Of a stretch of DNA of 64,000 nucleotides, positions 1 through 12,655 are shown one piece after another. The stretch is from Stomorhina lunata (taxonomy: Eukaryota; Arthropoda; Insecta; Diptera; Rhiniidae). The stretch is from the NCBI GenBank assembly GCA_933228675.1, contig OW121743.1, positions 96,287,998-96,351,997 on the forward strand. The letters run 5' to 3'. Within the stretch, counting starts at the first letter, position 1, and each line of letters opens with the position of its first letter. A program made the translations under genes and the position numbers. Under the pieces are notes generated by a model. The model had not been told where the DNA came from and ran no database searches. It saw only the letters and a program-made list of their open reading frames with translations.

Positions 1-260
1 TTTTCAGAAAAATTAAAATTTCTAAAAATTTTCATAAAAATTAAAATTTTTAAAAATTTTCATAAAAATGAAAATTTGTTAAAATATTCATAGAAATAAA
101 AATTTTTATAGAAAAAAAATATTAAAAATTTTCATTGAAATTAAAATTTGGTAGAAATTAAAATTTGTTCAAATTTTAGAAAAATTTGCATTACTATAAA
201 AATCTTACCAAATTTAAAAAAAATTCCATTGAAATTAAAATTTTAAAACATTTTTATAGT
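1..260. repeat. Degenerate A/T-rich tandem repeat (array 1)
   Basis: Irregular units of about 28-30 bp built from AAAATTTTCATAAAAATT and AAATTTTTAAAAA. It runs off the left edge of the window. The TTTTCTATAGAAAA core seen in later arrays is replaced here by TTTTCATAAAAA, so this is probably a decayed relative. No coding potential seen. Confidence 0.6.
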
Positions 261-2030
261 TATGAAAACAATTTCTTGTGCCCAAAGGGTTAATTCATAA
301 CAAACTTTTAATATATAATAATGACAAAAGCATATTTTTGGCTTAAGTTTTGCAAAAAATATCCCGCCGGGTTTTCAAATCTATACAAATCCTTTAAAAA
401 AAAGTCTTATTTTCTAAAATTGATGCTATGGTTATTAAGGCGTGGTTTATGAGCTCAACAAATTAAGCCGCAACATGCCGCAGTTATGGTTAATCTGCTG
501 GAACATTATCAAAAAAATCTGAAAATCTAGAGAAATAAACCAAAAAAAGGAAGGCAATAATGCAACCAAACAAAACCTAAAAAGAGCATAAATTTTGAAG
601 TTGGAAAAAACTACGAAACAACTTAAACAAAGTTTTGGCTCTTAAAGAAAGAAATGAAAATAACCATAAAATGAACCAAATTCATTTATTCCAGTGGAAT
701 AGAGACTAAATAGTTTTTAAAAATGGCTGTTTTTATGCGGGAAATAAGAAAACAAAAAAATATAACATCAAAATAAAAAGCTTGACTGGTTAAGACACTA
801 ATGTTAAATGGGTTCATTGTATTCAATATTGCCAAATTGAAGAAAAAAAAAACTGAAGAAAAAAAATCAGAAAATCAAAGAAAATATTAAATAAAGAAAA
901 ACAACAGTTTCAAGATTTTTATATGCAAATAAGAAGTTTTTTTTTTCCTTTACTGAAGTCTATACAAAAGTTGAATTTTGTTTAAAAATATCCTGCAGCA
1001 ACATGTAATGGGCCTATCAAATGGTTGTTACCAGTTGTTCTGGTTGCTGATTTTATTTTTCCAGTCTGAATATGTAAGTGTCTGCGTAAAGAAAGGCATA
1101 TTTTTATGCATAAAACGTATAAATAAAACATTAAGAAATAAAACGAAATATCAGCAGTTTTTCTTATTTTTTGTGCTTCATTTCTCAAATAACAACAGTC
1201 TTTTGTAATAATGTCTTTTTTGCTGGTTCATTGAAAATGAAATCTAAAATTCATTACATGTGCTATACAAAAATATACACACAAAACATCGCACATATAC
1301 ACAGATACACGCACGTTGAGAGAAAAACAAAAGAAAACTGAAAAATGAAGTCCTTTATTGGTATATAAGTAATATATACCAATTGTATATAAATATACAT
1401 GTATATATTTCCCAATATGTCTGTTTGCTATGCTCTGTAGTTACAAATACAGATATGCAAAAGTATAAAGAATCTACATACATATATTTTAGCTGCGTAA
1501 CCTTATCCATTTGCCTTCATTTGTTTATACTTTTCTTTAACACCCACACGACCTAACCGTGTGGCACTTGTGATCCCTTAGGACTCAAATAACCAGAACG
1601 AATCAGGCAAATAAAAAAATACAAAACCCACCCCTCCAACAATGATTTCCCTCTAAGCACTTGTGTTTAACATCGGAAGTCTGGCGCCAAAATGAAAGTA
1701 ACGTAAATGTAAATCGAATGAACAAAATAATTTTAATAATATCTAAAGAATTCCTTTACTGAGCTAAGCATGTGAATAACAAAACAGTAGAAACATTAGG
1801 TATTTTTTTGCGTTATTTTGGTAAAACCTTAAGGGAATAAGATGAATTGCAATCAATTTTGAAAAACCAAATATCACTTATTTACTCGGTTATTAGAGCA
1901 TTTGTTTAACATACTAATTTGTTTGTTTGGTTTTACTTTAATAAATCATGTTGTCGGCTTAATATGCAAAAATGCTAACTCACTTTCAGCAAATTTTGCA
2001 GGAGAGATAGAAAACTTATTTTATTTTATA
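261..2030. other. Non-coding block without a recognisable gene
   Basis: Ordinary A+T-rich sequence with homopolymer runs. A CA-rich stretch lies near 1275-1315. The short open frames on both strands near 980-1210 overlap each other and resemble no protein I know. No tRNA, transposon end or splice motif was convincing. Confidence 0.5.
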
Positions 2031-4935
2031 TTTTTCAATTTTCATAATTAAAATTATATACATCGAACATTTTTCTACAAAAAAATATACATCGAAAATT
2101 TTTCAATAAAAAATGTATACCGAAAATTTTTCTAAAAAAAAAGCTTATAAGAAAAATTTTCCATAGAAAAATTTGTATTGAAAATGTTTCTATAAAAATA
2201 TTTATATCGAAAGTTTTTCTGCAAGAAAAAAAAAATATAGAAATTTTTCTAAAAAAAAATTATATAGAAAAATTTTTCTATAAAAAGATTTATATAGAAA
2301 ATTTGTCAATAAAAATTTTTCCATAAAGAAATTTATATAGAAAACTTTTCTTTTAAAAAAATTTATACAGAAATTTTTTCTCTAAAACAATTTATACAAA
2401 AAATTTTTAAATAAAAAAATGTATATCGAAAATTTTTCTATAAAAAAAATCTATAGAAAATTTTTTAATAAAAATTTTTCCATTAAGAAATTTATATAGA
2501 AAATTTTTCTGTAAAAAAAATTATACAGAAAATTTTTCTATAAAACAATTTATATAGAAAATTTTTCAATAAAAAAATTTAAAACGAAAATTTTTCTATA
2601 AAGAAATTTTGTAGAAAATTTGTTATTAAACAAATTTATATAGAAAATTTTTCTATTAAAAAAACTTATATAGAAAATTTTTCTATAAAAAAATGTATAT
2701 ACAAAATTTTTCTATAGAACAATTTATACAAAAAAAATTTTCAATAAAAAACTATATCGAAAACTTTTCTGTAAAAAAATTGAAGAAAATTTTTCCATAA
2801 CAAAATTTATACGAAAAATTTTTCTATAAAAAAATTTATTTAGAAAATTTTTCTATAAAAAAAATTTATATACAAAATTTTTCTATAAAGAAATTTACTT
2901 TGAAAGTTTTTCTATTAAAAAAATTATTTCAAAAATTTAAAAAAAAAATTATATCAAAAAATATTCTATAAAAAAATTTATATCGAAAATTTTTATTCAA
3001 AAAAATGTATATAGAAAATTTTGCTCAAAAAAATTGTATCGAAAATTTATATTGAAAATTTTTTCATAACAAAATTTATATGGAAAATTTTTCTATACAA
3101 AACTTTATTTAGAAAATTTTTCTAAAAAAAAATTTATATTGAAAATGTTTCTATAAAAAAATTTACTTTGAAAGTTTTTCTGTAAAAAAATTTATTTTAA
3201 AAATTTGCCTGAAAAAAATTGTATCAAAAAATATTCTATAAAAAAGTTTATATCGAAAATTTTTCTTCAAAAAAATTTATAGAAAAAATTTTTCTATAAA
3301 AAAATTTATATTGAAAATCTTTTTTATTAACGAATTTAAACAGAAAATTTTTCAATAAAAAAAGTAATATGGAAAATGTTTCTATAAAAATATTTATATC
3401 AAAAATTATCTATAAAAATATTTATATCAAAAATTTTTTTATAAAATAAATTCTATCGAAAATTTTTCTATAAAAATGTATATTGAAAAATTTTCTATAA
3501 AAAAATTAATACAGAATATTCTTCTGTAAACAAATTCATATAAAAAACTTTTCTATACAAAATTTTGTATAGAAATTTTTTTTGTAAAAATTGTTTCTAA
3601 ATTTATATAGAAAATTTTACTTTAAAAAAAATTAATATGGAAAATTTTTCTATAAAAATATTTATATCAAAAAATTTTCTATAAGAACAATTCTTTCGAA
3701 TATTTTTCTATAAAAAATTTACACCGAAAATTTTTCTATAAAAAGTTAATATCGAAAATGTTTCTATAAAAAAAATGTATATTGAAAATTTTTCTATAAA
3801 GAAATTAATATAGAGAATTTTTTTATAAACAAATTCATATAGAAAACTTTTCTATACACGATTAAGCATAGAAATTTTTTTGGTAAAAAATTTCTCTGAA
3901 TATATAGAAAATTTTTGTATAAAAAAATTAATATGGAAAATATTTCTATAAAAATTTTTATATCAAAAAATTTTCTACTAAAAAAATTCTATAGAAAATT
4001 TTTCTATAAAAAATTTTTACCAAAAATTTTTCTTTAAAAAATTAATATGGAAAAATTTTCTATAAAAATAATTATATTAAAAAATTCTTATAGAAAACTT
4101 TTCTATACAAAATTTTGTATAAAAAATAGTTTTGTAAAAATTTCTCTAAATTTATATAGAAAATATTTCTATAAAAAAGTTTATATAAAAAATTTTTCGG
4201 AAATTTTTCTATAAATTTATATTGAAATTGTTCTATGAAAAAATTTATATAGAAAGTTTTTCTATAGAAAATTATACAGAAAATTTTTCTATAAAAAAAA
4301 TGTTTTTCTATAAACAAATTTATATAGAAAATTTATATAGAAAATTTTTCTATAAAAATTAATATAGAAAATTTTTCTGTTAAAAAATTTATATACTAAA
4401 TTTTTCTATAAAATAATTATATAGAAAATTTTTCTTTAAAAAAATTTTTACAGAAAATTTTTTATAAAAAAAAAAATTATACTTAAAATTTTTCTATAAA
4501 AAAATTTATATGGAAAATTTTATATCGTAAATTTTTCTTAAAAATAATTCATATAGAAAATTTTTCTATAAAAAAAATTGTACAACATTTTTTTAAACAA
4601 ATTTATATCAAAAATTTTTGTATAAAAATTTATTTAGAAAATTTTTCTATAAAAAATTTATATCAAAAAAATTTATGAAGAAAATGTTTCTATTAAAAAA
4701 TTTATATGGAAAATTTTTCTGTAAAAAATTGTATATATAAAATATATGCAAAAAAATGTGTATAGATTTTTCTATAACAAAATTTAGTCGAAAGTTTTCT
4801 ATCAAATAAAAATCTATTACAATTTTTTTCATAAATCAAAAAACTTTTAATTTATATAAAAAACTCATTGATATCGAAGTTTTTCTATAAAAAATTGAAT
4901 ATCGAAAATTTGTATACAAAAAATGATTTGTTCAA
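2031..4935. repeat. Minisatellite array 2 (TATATAG linker, ~30 bp)
   Basis: Long, moderately diverged tandem array. Typical units alternate TTTTTCTATAAAAAAATT with TATATAGAAAA; variants carry TATATCGAAAA or TATACAGAAAA. The palindromic core is partly broken, with CTATAAA replacing CTATAG in most units. Open frames on the minus strand are products of the repeat and have no protein character. Confidence 0.85.
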
Positions 4936-6115
4936 AATAAGTTTAATATAGGTGGTACCTGAAATAATAAATCGATTTCGACCAATTGTTGACGATCGAT
5001 CTGGTACAAAGAAATTCAGAAAACCTAAATTAAAAATAAAATGATCTATGCGAGCTATCTGAGGTAATAAACCGATTATTCCAAATCGCCAAATTTCATT
5101 ATCGTAGCTTAAAAGTTTTAATCTGCACTTCGATTGTAAGCTTTACACGATCTATGTATTTGACAACTAACAAAATATCCTACCCTTTTGTGGTGGTGTA
5201 GATTATTTCCCACATATTTCTTACGACTTTGAATTATTTTTTAGGCAACAGGGTATTTTTCCCGTTTTAATAAAACTTATCCTTTTCGTTGTGTCTGGTT
5301 GATAGTATTCCTAAGAAGCATCTTTCTTCATTAGCTTAATGATCGTACTGTAATATATTCTATCCTGAATAATATTTAAATGATAAAAATGGTTTAAAAA
5401 TTTAAAAACTAATTCAAGTTTTTTAAAACAAAATATACAAAAATATTTCTAATACACATACACTACGATATTATATTACAAAGTATACTATATGTTTGAT
5501 CTAAGTACATATGCCGGTTAAACAAATTTTCCATAAATATATTTTTTGCTATTTTTATCGTTGATTTTCTTTGTTGTGTGTTTTAGAATAATGTCCTTGT
5601 ATTGGGTCACCCAACCTCAACATTTAAAATAAAACAAGCAGTAGACGACGCGTCGTCTGCAAAAACACCTGAATAACATATTCGTATGTTGCAATATTAT
5701 TTTTAGAAAATACATGTATGCATGTTCATTTTTTTTATTTCATATATTTTTCAACTCTTTTTAAACTAGAAAAAAAACAAACTTGTTAGAAATAAGATGG
5801 AAAAACTCTTATGTTAGGTTTTTTTTGTACGCCCACCTTTAAATACTCAAACATCTATTTAATATTATAATGTAGCTGTAGACCATAAAGGTACAGACAT
5901 AGTACAACGAGTCATAAACATTTAACCAAAACATTCCCACACATTCACTAATACGCATTTACACTTTTAGGTTTGGTTAGAAAAAATATTAAAATTTTTA
6001 TGGTACAAAATATCAAATACAGACTTTTAGGTATGAAGGTGGAATGAGAATTTATTGAGAAAATTTGACCAAATATTAAATTTTTATAAAATGAAAAAAG
6101 GAATTTCAAAAAATT
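4936..6115. other. Non-coding block without a recognisable gene
   Basis: Unique A+T-rich sequence between arrays 2 and 3. Small palindromes occur, such as GACGACGCGTCGTC near 5645. No open frame above about 60 codons and no transposon ends recognised. Confidence 0.5.
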
Positions 6116-8340
6116 AATAATATTGCATTAGTAGTGAATTTTTCTACAAAAACACGTATACCTAAAATTTTTCTATAAAAAATTTATATCAAAAATTTTT
6201 CTATAAAAAAATTTATATCGAAAATTTTTCTATCAAAAAATTTATATAAAAAATTTTTTTTATAAAAAAAATGTATACAGAAAATTTTTCTGTAAAAAAT
6301 TTTTAAAGAAAATTTTTCTATAAAAATATATATCGAAAAATATATATCGAAAAATTTATATCGAAAATTTTTCTACAAAAAACTTTGTATAAAAAAATTT
6401 TCTATAAAAAATTTATATCGAAAAATTTTTTATAAAAAAAATTATATCGAAAATTTTTCTAGAAAAAAATTTATGCTGAACATTTTTCTATAAAAAACTT
6501 TGTATAAAAAAAATTTTTCTATAAAAATTTTATACCGAAAATTTTTCTATAAAAATTTTATACCGAAAATTTTTCTATAAAAATTTTATACCGAAAATTT
6601 TTCTATAAAAATTTTATACCGAAAATTTTTCTATAAAAATTTTATACCGAAAATTTTTCTATAAAAATTTTATACCGAAAATTTTTCTATAAAAATTTTA
6701 TACCGAAAATTTTTCTATAAAAATTTTATACCGAAAATTTTTCTATAAAAATTTTTCTATAAAAATTTTATACTGAAAATTTCTCTATAAAAATTTTATA
6801 CCGAAAATTTTTCTATAAAAATTTTATACCGAAAATTTTTCTATAAAAAATTTATACCGAAAATTTTTCTATAAAAATTTTATACCGAAAACTTTTCTAT
6901 AAAAATTTTATACCGAAAATGTTTCTATAAAAATTTTATACCGAAAATTTTTACATAAAAATGTATACCGAAAATTTTTCTATAAAAAATTTACGCCAAC
7001 AATTTTTCTATAAAAATTTTATACCGAAAATTTTTCTATAAAAATTGTATACCGAAAATGTTTTTATAAAAATTTTATACCCAAAATTTTTCTATAAAAA
7101 TTTTATATCGTAAATTTTTCTATAAAAATTTTATATCGTAAATTTTTCTATAAAAATTTTATATCGTAAATTTTTCTATAAAAATTTTATACCGAAAATT
7201 TTTCTAAAAAAATTTTATACCGAAAATTTTTCTAAAAAAATTTTATACCGAAAATTTTTCTAAAAAAATTTTATACCGAAAATTTTTCTAAAAAAATTTT
7301 ATACCGAAAATTTTTCTATAAAAAAATTTATACCGAAAATTTTTCTATAAAAAAATTTATACCGAAAATTTTTCTATAAAAAAATTTATATCGTTAATTT
7401 TTCTATAAAAATTTTATACCGAAAATTTTTCTATAAAAATTTTATACCGAAAATTTTTCTATAAAAATTTTATACCGAAAATTTTTCTATAAAAATTTTA
7501 TACCGAAAATTTTTCTATAAAAATTTTATACCGAAAATCCTTGTTTAAAAATTTTATACGGAAAATTTTTCTATAAAAATTTTATACCGAAAATTTTTCT
7601 ATAAAAATTTTGTACCGAAAATTTTTGTTTAAAAATTTTATACCAAAAATTTTTCTATAAAAATTGCATACCGAAAATTTTTGTATAAAAATTTTATACC
7701 AAAAATTCTTATATAAAAATTTTATACCGAAAATTTTTCTATAAAAATTTTATATAGACAATTTTACTATAAATAAATTTATATAGGAAATTTTTGTATA
7801 AAAAAAAATTATATAGACAATTTTTCTATAAAAAAATTATAGAGAAAATTTTTTTATAAAAATCTTTATATAGAAAATGTTTCTATAAAAAAAATTGGTG
7901 TAGAAAACGTTTTTATATCTACAAAAAAATTTTCTCTATAAATCTTTATATAGAAAATATTTCTATAAAAAAAAATTTACATATAAAATTTTTCAATAAA
8001 AAAAATTTTTATATAAAAAAAATTTTTATATAAAAATTTTTTATAGAAAATTTTTCTATAAAAAATTTTTGTACAAAATTTTTCTATAGCAATATTTAAA
8101 AAGAAGAATTTTATATAAAAAAAACTTATAAAGAAAATTTTTCTATAAAAAACTTTTTACAGAGAATTTTTCTATAAAAATTTTATATCGAAAATTTTTC
8201 GATAAAAAAATTTATATCGAAAATTCTTCTATAAAAAAATTTATATCGAAAATTTTTCTATAAAAAACTTTATATAGAAAATTTTTCTATAAAAAAATTT
8301 ATATAGAAAATTTTAAAATAAAAAAATTTAAATAAAAAAT
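6116..8340. repeat. Minisatellite array 3, with degenerate flanks
   Basis: A tandem array whose margins (6116-6520 and 7746-8340) are diverged 28-30 bp units with TATATCG or TATATAG linkers. The middle is a homogeneous 28 bp array listed separately. Edges more diverged than the centre are what unequal exchange in a tandem array produces. Confidence 0.85.
6521..7745. repeat. Homogeneous 28 bp minisatellite (TATACCG linker)
   Basis: About forty nearly identical head-to-tail units. Each reads AAAATTTTTCTATAAAAATT followed by TTATACCG, 28 bp in total. Sub-blocks with shared variants (CTAAAAAAA near 7200-7310; TATATCGTAAA near 7100-7180) show that several adjacent units were copied together. The period is shorter than the 30-31 bp used elsewhere and not divisible by three, so no long open frame arises. 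Confidence 0.92.
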
Positions 8341-9790
8341 TCTGTTCTGTTGTATGAAAGTTTTTCTAAATCACTTTTCCGACTACTTTTCTATATATTT
8401 TTAGCATATGATGTTGTTGAACGCAAAAAAGAGTCATTCATGTATATGAGCGTAAGCGTGAGTAAAGTGTTTAAGTTTCTATATGAGTGTGAATGTGTGT
8501 GTATATAATGTAATGTAAGTACTTCATCTCCGTTAGTGTAATACAATCAAAATGTATGTGAGTGTAACAATTTCAGTTAGAATATATGTTAGTATTATAT
8601 ATTTTACAATACAAAATGTGTAGTACTATATACACGACTAGCCGACTGGATAGCTGCTGATGACAGACTTGTTGTTTTAAACCAGTAGTTCAAAACTGGA
8701 GATCCAGCTCCAAAGTTAAATAAGTGGTGAATAGTTAAAAATTCAGAAAAATTTCTAAAATTGAAACCAGGTTACGCCAAAAGTTTCCTTTTTCTACCTT
8801 CAATAAAAGTTACATGTAAAAAATTCGAAATTAGTTCTGGAATTTTTGGAATTTGGAACTACCGGGCTTATCCATTCAAAGGCATGCACCCACTCGTGAG
8901 CATGTATATAAATAATATACAGCAAAGTAGTATAGGTGAATGCCTGCCTGACTGGTTGGCTGGCAAACTGGATGGTTGAGCTCTTTCTCATATTGAGTGC
9001 TCGATGGTGCAGTATGTTAAAGGTGTTTGACATTATAAAATGCCTAAGGCCTGATGTTGTTTTCCATGTATATGTTAAAAACATACCCTTTCGCTTACAC
9101 ATACTTTTATTATTATTTTATAAATATGTTAGTAGAAGATTTATGTGACTTTAAAGTACATTGCACGTTTTCTAAAGGTAGTAGATATTACCAGTAGCAG
9201 GATTCTGCTATTGACAACATTAAAAATAATTTTAGTTTGATAGGAGGGTTAGTAGGTGATTTGTTAGTCTTAGACTAAGTTAGTACAACTTTTTAAACAT
9301 TTTGTTAACTTTTTTTAACATTCTTAGTTTTATAAAAAAATACTGTTTATGAAATGAATTTTTTTATTTTCTTATTTACTTTTATTTCTTTGTTTGTCTT
9401 ATACTTTTACATATTTAACAAAATAAAAATAACAATTTTAGCTCTTGTTTACCACCGGCAAAATTTTGCATTTTCCTTAAATCTGTCACGTGCTGTAAAG
9501 CGTCTTAAATGGAGAAATTTATTTAGATAAATTGTATAGAAACATGTTTGAGATGTAGTAAAATAGAAAACGAGTATTGCAGATTGAACCCTGTACTACT
9601 AGATTGGGGGGTATATCTAAAGTAGTATTGTGGGTACGAATTAATTATTTCTGATTATTTTAAATACATACACATGTTATGTTCTAGAAGCTTTATCCTC
9701 CTTCAAAGAATATAAATTATATTTCTATTTTTTTAATTTTTCATGTAATAATTTTTATTTGAAAAATTTCTAATAAAATTATTTATATTT
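8341..9790. other. Non-coding block upstream of a recursive splice motif
   Basis: Unique sequence with TG/TA-rich runs near 8420-8520. Open frames at 8761-9148 lie on both strands, overlap one another and have no recognised similarity. The GGGGGGTATAT at about 9605 resembles the end of a TATACCC-type dispersed repeat. The block ends in the pyrimidine tract of the splice motif at 9800. Confidence 0.45.
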
Positions 9791-9806
9791 TTCTTTACAG
9801 GTAAGA
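9770..9806 (+). promoter_or_regulatory. Candidate recursive splice site (ratchet point) 1
   Basis: The sequence TTTCTTTACAG|GTAAG places a 3' splice site directly against a 5' splice site, junction 9800/9801. A branch-point-like CTAAT (A at about 9773) lies 27 nt upstream, behind a T-rich tract. In Drosophila this juxtaposition marks recursive splicing, in which a long intron is removed in steps and the regenerated 5' site splices onward with a zero-length exon. Seen: the motif and spacing. Known: its role in long fly introns. Inferred: that a + strand gene spans this point. A chance match is possible but the motif is long and information-rich. Confidence 0.65.
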
Positions 9807-9845
9807 AAGAATTCCTTTTAAATTTTAAAAAAATTTTGTAAGTAT
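9801..9845 (+). promoter_or_regulatory. Possible short cryptic (RS) exon with downstream 5' splice site
   Basis: A strong donor, GTAAGTAT, begins at 9838, 37 nt downstream of the recursive junction. Short cryptic exons ending in a second 5' splice site help define recursive sites in animals, including Drosophila. The second candidate in this window has the same layout, which supports both. Use of the exon cannot be judged from sequence. Confidence 0.45.
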
Positions 9846-11160
9846 TACACATTTTTTTATAAAAAAACTACTTAATTTAGCAACTCAGAATTTTGTGAGC
9901 AAACAAATTTTACAATTAATTTTTTCAAAAATTTTTTGTTAAAATATTTTTCATAAAAAAATTAGGAAATTTTGTAATTAAAAAATTGCAACAGGAAAGT
10001 TTTCTTCTCTTGTAATAAATAGAAAATTTCTATAGAAATATTTTACAACGAAAACCTTACCAAGAAAAATTTTTGAAATTCATCAAAATTTTAATGAAAT
10101 CTTCTATTATACAATTTTAGTTAAAAAATTTGTTTTTTTTAATTTATATTTCTAATTAATTTTTGTATAAATAATTTTTATAAAAAATATATTTACAAAA
10201 ACAATTTATCTATTAAAATTTAAAAAAAATATCTTTAAAATTATTTAAATTTTTCTACAAAAAATTTATATCTAAAATTTTTCTTTAACAAAATTTTATC
10301 GAAAAGTTGTTATAAAAAAATTTATATCAACAATTTTTTTATAAGAAAATTTTTTTATTAAAAATAAATTATTTCGACATCTGTTAATATAAAACCTTTA
10401 TTGAAAACTTTCTAAAAAAAATAAGTATTGACAATTTTTTAAAATAAAATTTACATAAAAAATTTTCCTATAACAAAATTTTATCGAAAAGTTTTTATAA
10501 AAAAATTTATTAAAAAAAAATTATTTCAAAAATTTTTTTATAAAAAAGTTTTATTGAAAACTTTCTTAAAGAATAAGTATTTTCCATTCAAAAATTCATA
10601 TCGAAAAATTTTCTATTATAAAACAAATAGAAAAATTGATATAAAAAACTATTTTTAACATTTTTCAATAAAAACATTTTTATCTAACCTTTTTCTAAAA
10701 AAAAATGTGTTTAAAATTTTTTTAATAAAAAAATTTATGTCAAAAATGTTTTTTTAAAAAATATGTATATGCAATTTTTTCTGTAAAAAATTTTATATTG
10801 AACATTTTTCCGTACAATAACTTATATAGAGAAATTTCTATATCAAAATGTATCTCAAAAAATTTTCTAAAATTTTTTTTATAGAAAATTATTTCAATGA
10901 AAATCGAAAGATTTGTCGTTAAAATTTTCATGTTGGAAAATTATTTTTTAGGCTCCAAAGTTTTGGTTAAGAAAACTTTTTGAATTCAAAATTTTTCTAT
11001 ATAAAAATCATTTACTGAAATTTTTCTCTGTAAAAGTCTTTTATTAAATTTTATTTTTATTACATTTCCTTTAAAAAAATCTCTAGGTAAAATTTTTCTA
11101 CGTGAGAAAATCTTAAAAAAAAACATTATATTACAAACAAATATTTTCAGTAGAAACAAT
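9846..11160. repeat. Degenerate minisatellite array 4
   Basis: Diverged units with TTTTTCTATAAAAAAATT and TATATCAAAAA themes; spacing is irregular and the core is often lost. It grades into the GACGTC array that follows. Minus-strand open frames near 10740-10931 are repeat products. Confidence 0.65.
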
Positions 11161-12655
11161 GAAATTTTTTCTATAGAAAAAAAGATATACTTTCTTGTAC
11201 ATTTTCTGGAAGAAAAAAATTAAATGTTTACCATTTTTAAGAAAAATTGTTTCTATAGAAAAAAGTGACGGTAAAAGATTTTTCTATGGAAAAAAGTGAC
11301 GTCAAGAAATTTTTCTATAGCTAACAAATGACGTCAAAACATTTTCTGATAGAAAAAAGTGAGGTCGCAACATCTTTTTATAAAAAAAAATTATGTCGAA
11401 AGATTTTTTTATACAAAACTGTGACGTCGAAAGATTTTTCTATAAAAAGAACTGACACCGAAAGATTTTTCTATAAGATTTTTCTATAGAAAAAAGTGAC
11501 GTCGAAAGATTTTTCTATAAAAAAAAGTGACGTCAAAAAATGTTTCTATAGAAAAAAGTGACGTTGAAAGAATTTTCTGTAGAAAAAAGTGACGTCGAAA
11601 GATTTTTCTATAGAAAAAAGTGACGTCGAAAGATTTTTCTATAGAAAAAAGTGACGTCGAAAGATTTTTCTATAAAAAAAGTGGCGTCGAAAGATTTTTT
11701 TTATAGAAAAAGGCAAAGTCGACAGATTTTTCTATACAAAAAAGTAACGTCGAAAGATTCTTTTATAAAAAAAAGTCACGTCGAATGATTTTTCTATAGA
11801 AAAAAGTGACGTCGAAAGATTTTTCTATAAAAAAAGTGACGTCGAAAGATTTTTCTATAGGAAAAGCGACGTCGAAAGATTTTTTTAAAGAAAAACGTCA
11901 TATCAAAAAGTTTTTCTATAGAAGAAAGTGGCGTCAAAATATTTTTATATACAAAAAAAGTGACGTCGAAAGATTTTTTTTATAGAAAAAGGCAAAGTCG
12001 ACAGATTTTTCTATAGAAAAAAGTAACGTCGAAAGATGCTTTTATAAAAAAAGTCACGTCGAATGATTTTTCTATAGAAAAAAGTGACGTCGAAAGATTT
12101 TTCTATAGAAAAAGGTGACCTCGAAAGATTTTTCTATAAAAAAAGTGACGTCGAAAGATTTTTCTATAGAAAAAAGTGACGTCCAAAGATTTTTCTATAG
12201 AAAAAAGTGACGTCGAAAGATTTTTCTATAGAAAAAAGTGGCGTCGAAAGATTTTTTTTATAGAAAAAGGCAAAGTCGACAGATTTTTCTATAGAAAAAA
12301 GTAACGTCGAAAGATTCTTTTATAAAAAAAAGTCACGTCGAATGATTTTTCTATAGAAAAAAGTGACACCAAAAGATTTTTCTATAGAAAAACGTGACCT
12401 CGAAAGATTTTTCTATAGAAAAAAGGGACGTCCAAAGATTTTTCTATTGAAAAAAGTGACGTCCAAAATTTTTCTATAAAAAAAAGTGACGTCGAAAGAT
12501 ATTTAAAGAAAAACATCATGTCAAAAAGTTTTTCTATAGAAGAAAGTGGCGTCAAAATATTTTTATATAGAAAAAAATAACGTCGAAAGATTTTTCTTTA
12601 GAAAAAAGTGTCATCGAAAGATTTTTTTTTTAGAAAAAAGTGATGTCTATAAAAA
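11161..12655. repeat. Minisatellite array 5: 31 bp unit carrying GTGACGTCGAAAG
   Basis: Head-to-tail 31 bp units made of the palindrome TTTTTCTATAGAAAAA plus the linker AGTGACGTCGAAAGA. The linker repeatedly contains TGACGTC (about 17 copies by eye), and complete TGACGTCA occurs at 11297, 11329 and 11528. Variants include GTGGCGTC, GTAACGTC, GTCACGTC and GGCAAAGTCGAC. The C+G in each linker makes this array the least A+T-rich of the set. TGACGTCA is the CREB/ATF consensus, so the array could act as a cluster of binding sites; that is inference. Confidence 0.92.
11680..12540. repeat. Higher-order repeat inside array 5 (~279 bp, 9 x 31 bp)
   Basis: The unusual linker GGCAAAGTCGACAG recurs at 11712, 11991 and 12269, spaced 279 and 278 bp. 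Each is followed by the same order of variants (GTAACGTC, then GTCACGTCGAATG, then GTGACGTC). A multi-unit block has therefore been amplified as a whole. A second shared block (GTCAAAAAGTTTTTCTATAG followed by GAAGAAAGTGGCGTC) appears near 11900 and 12515. Confidence 0.85.
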
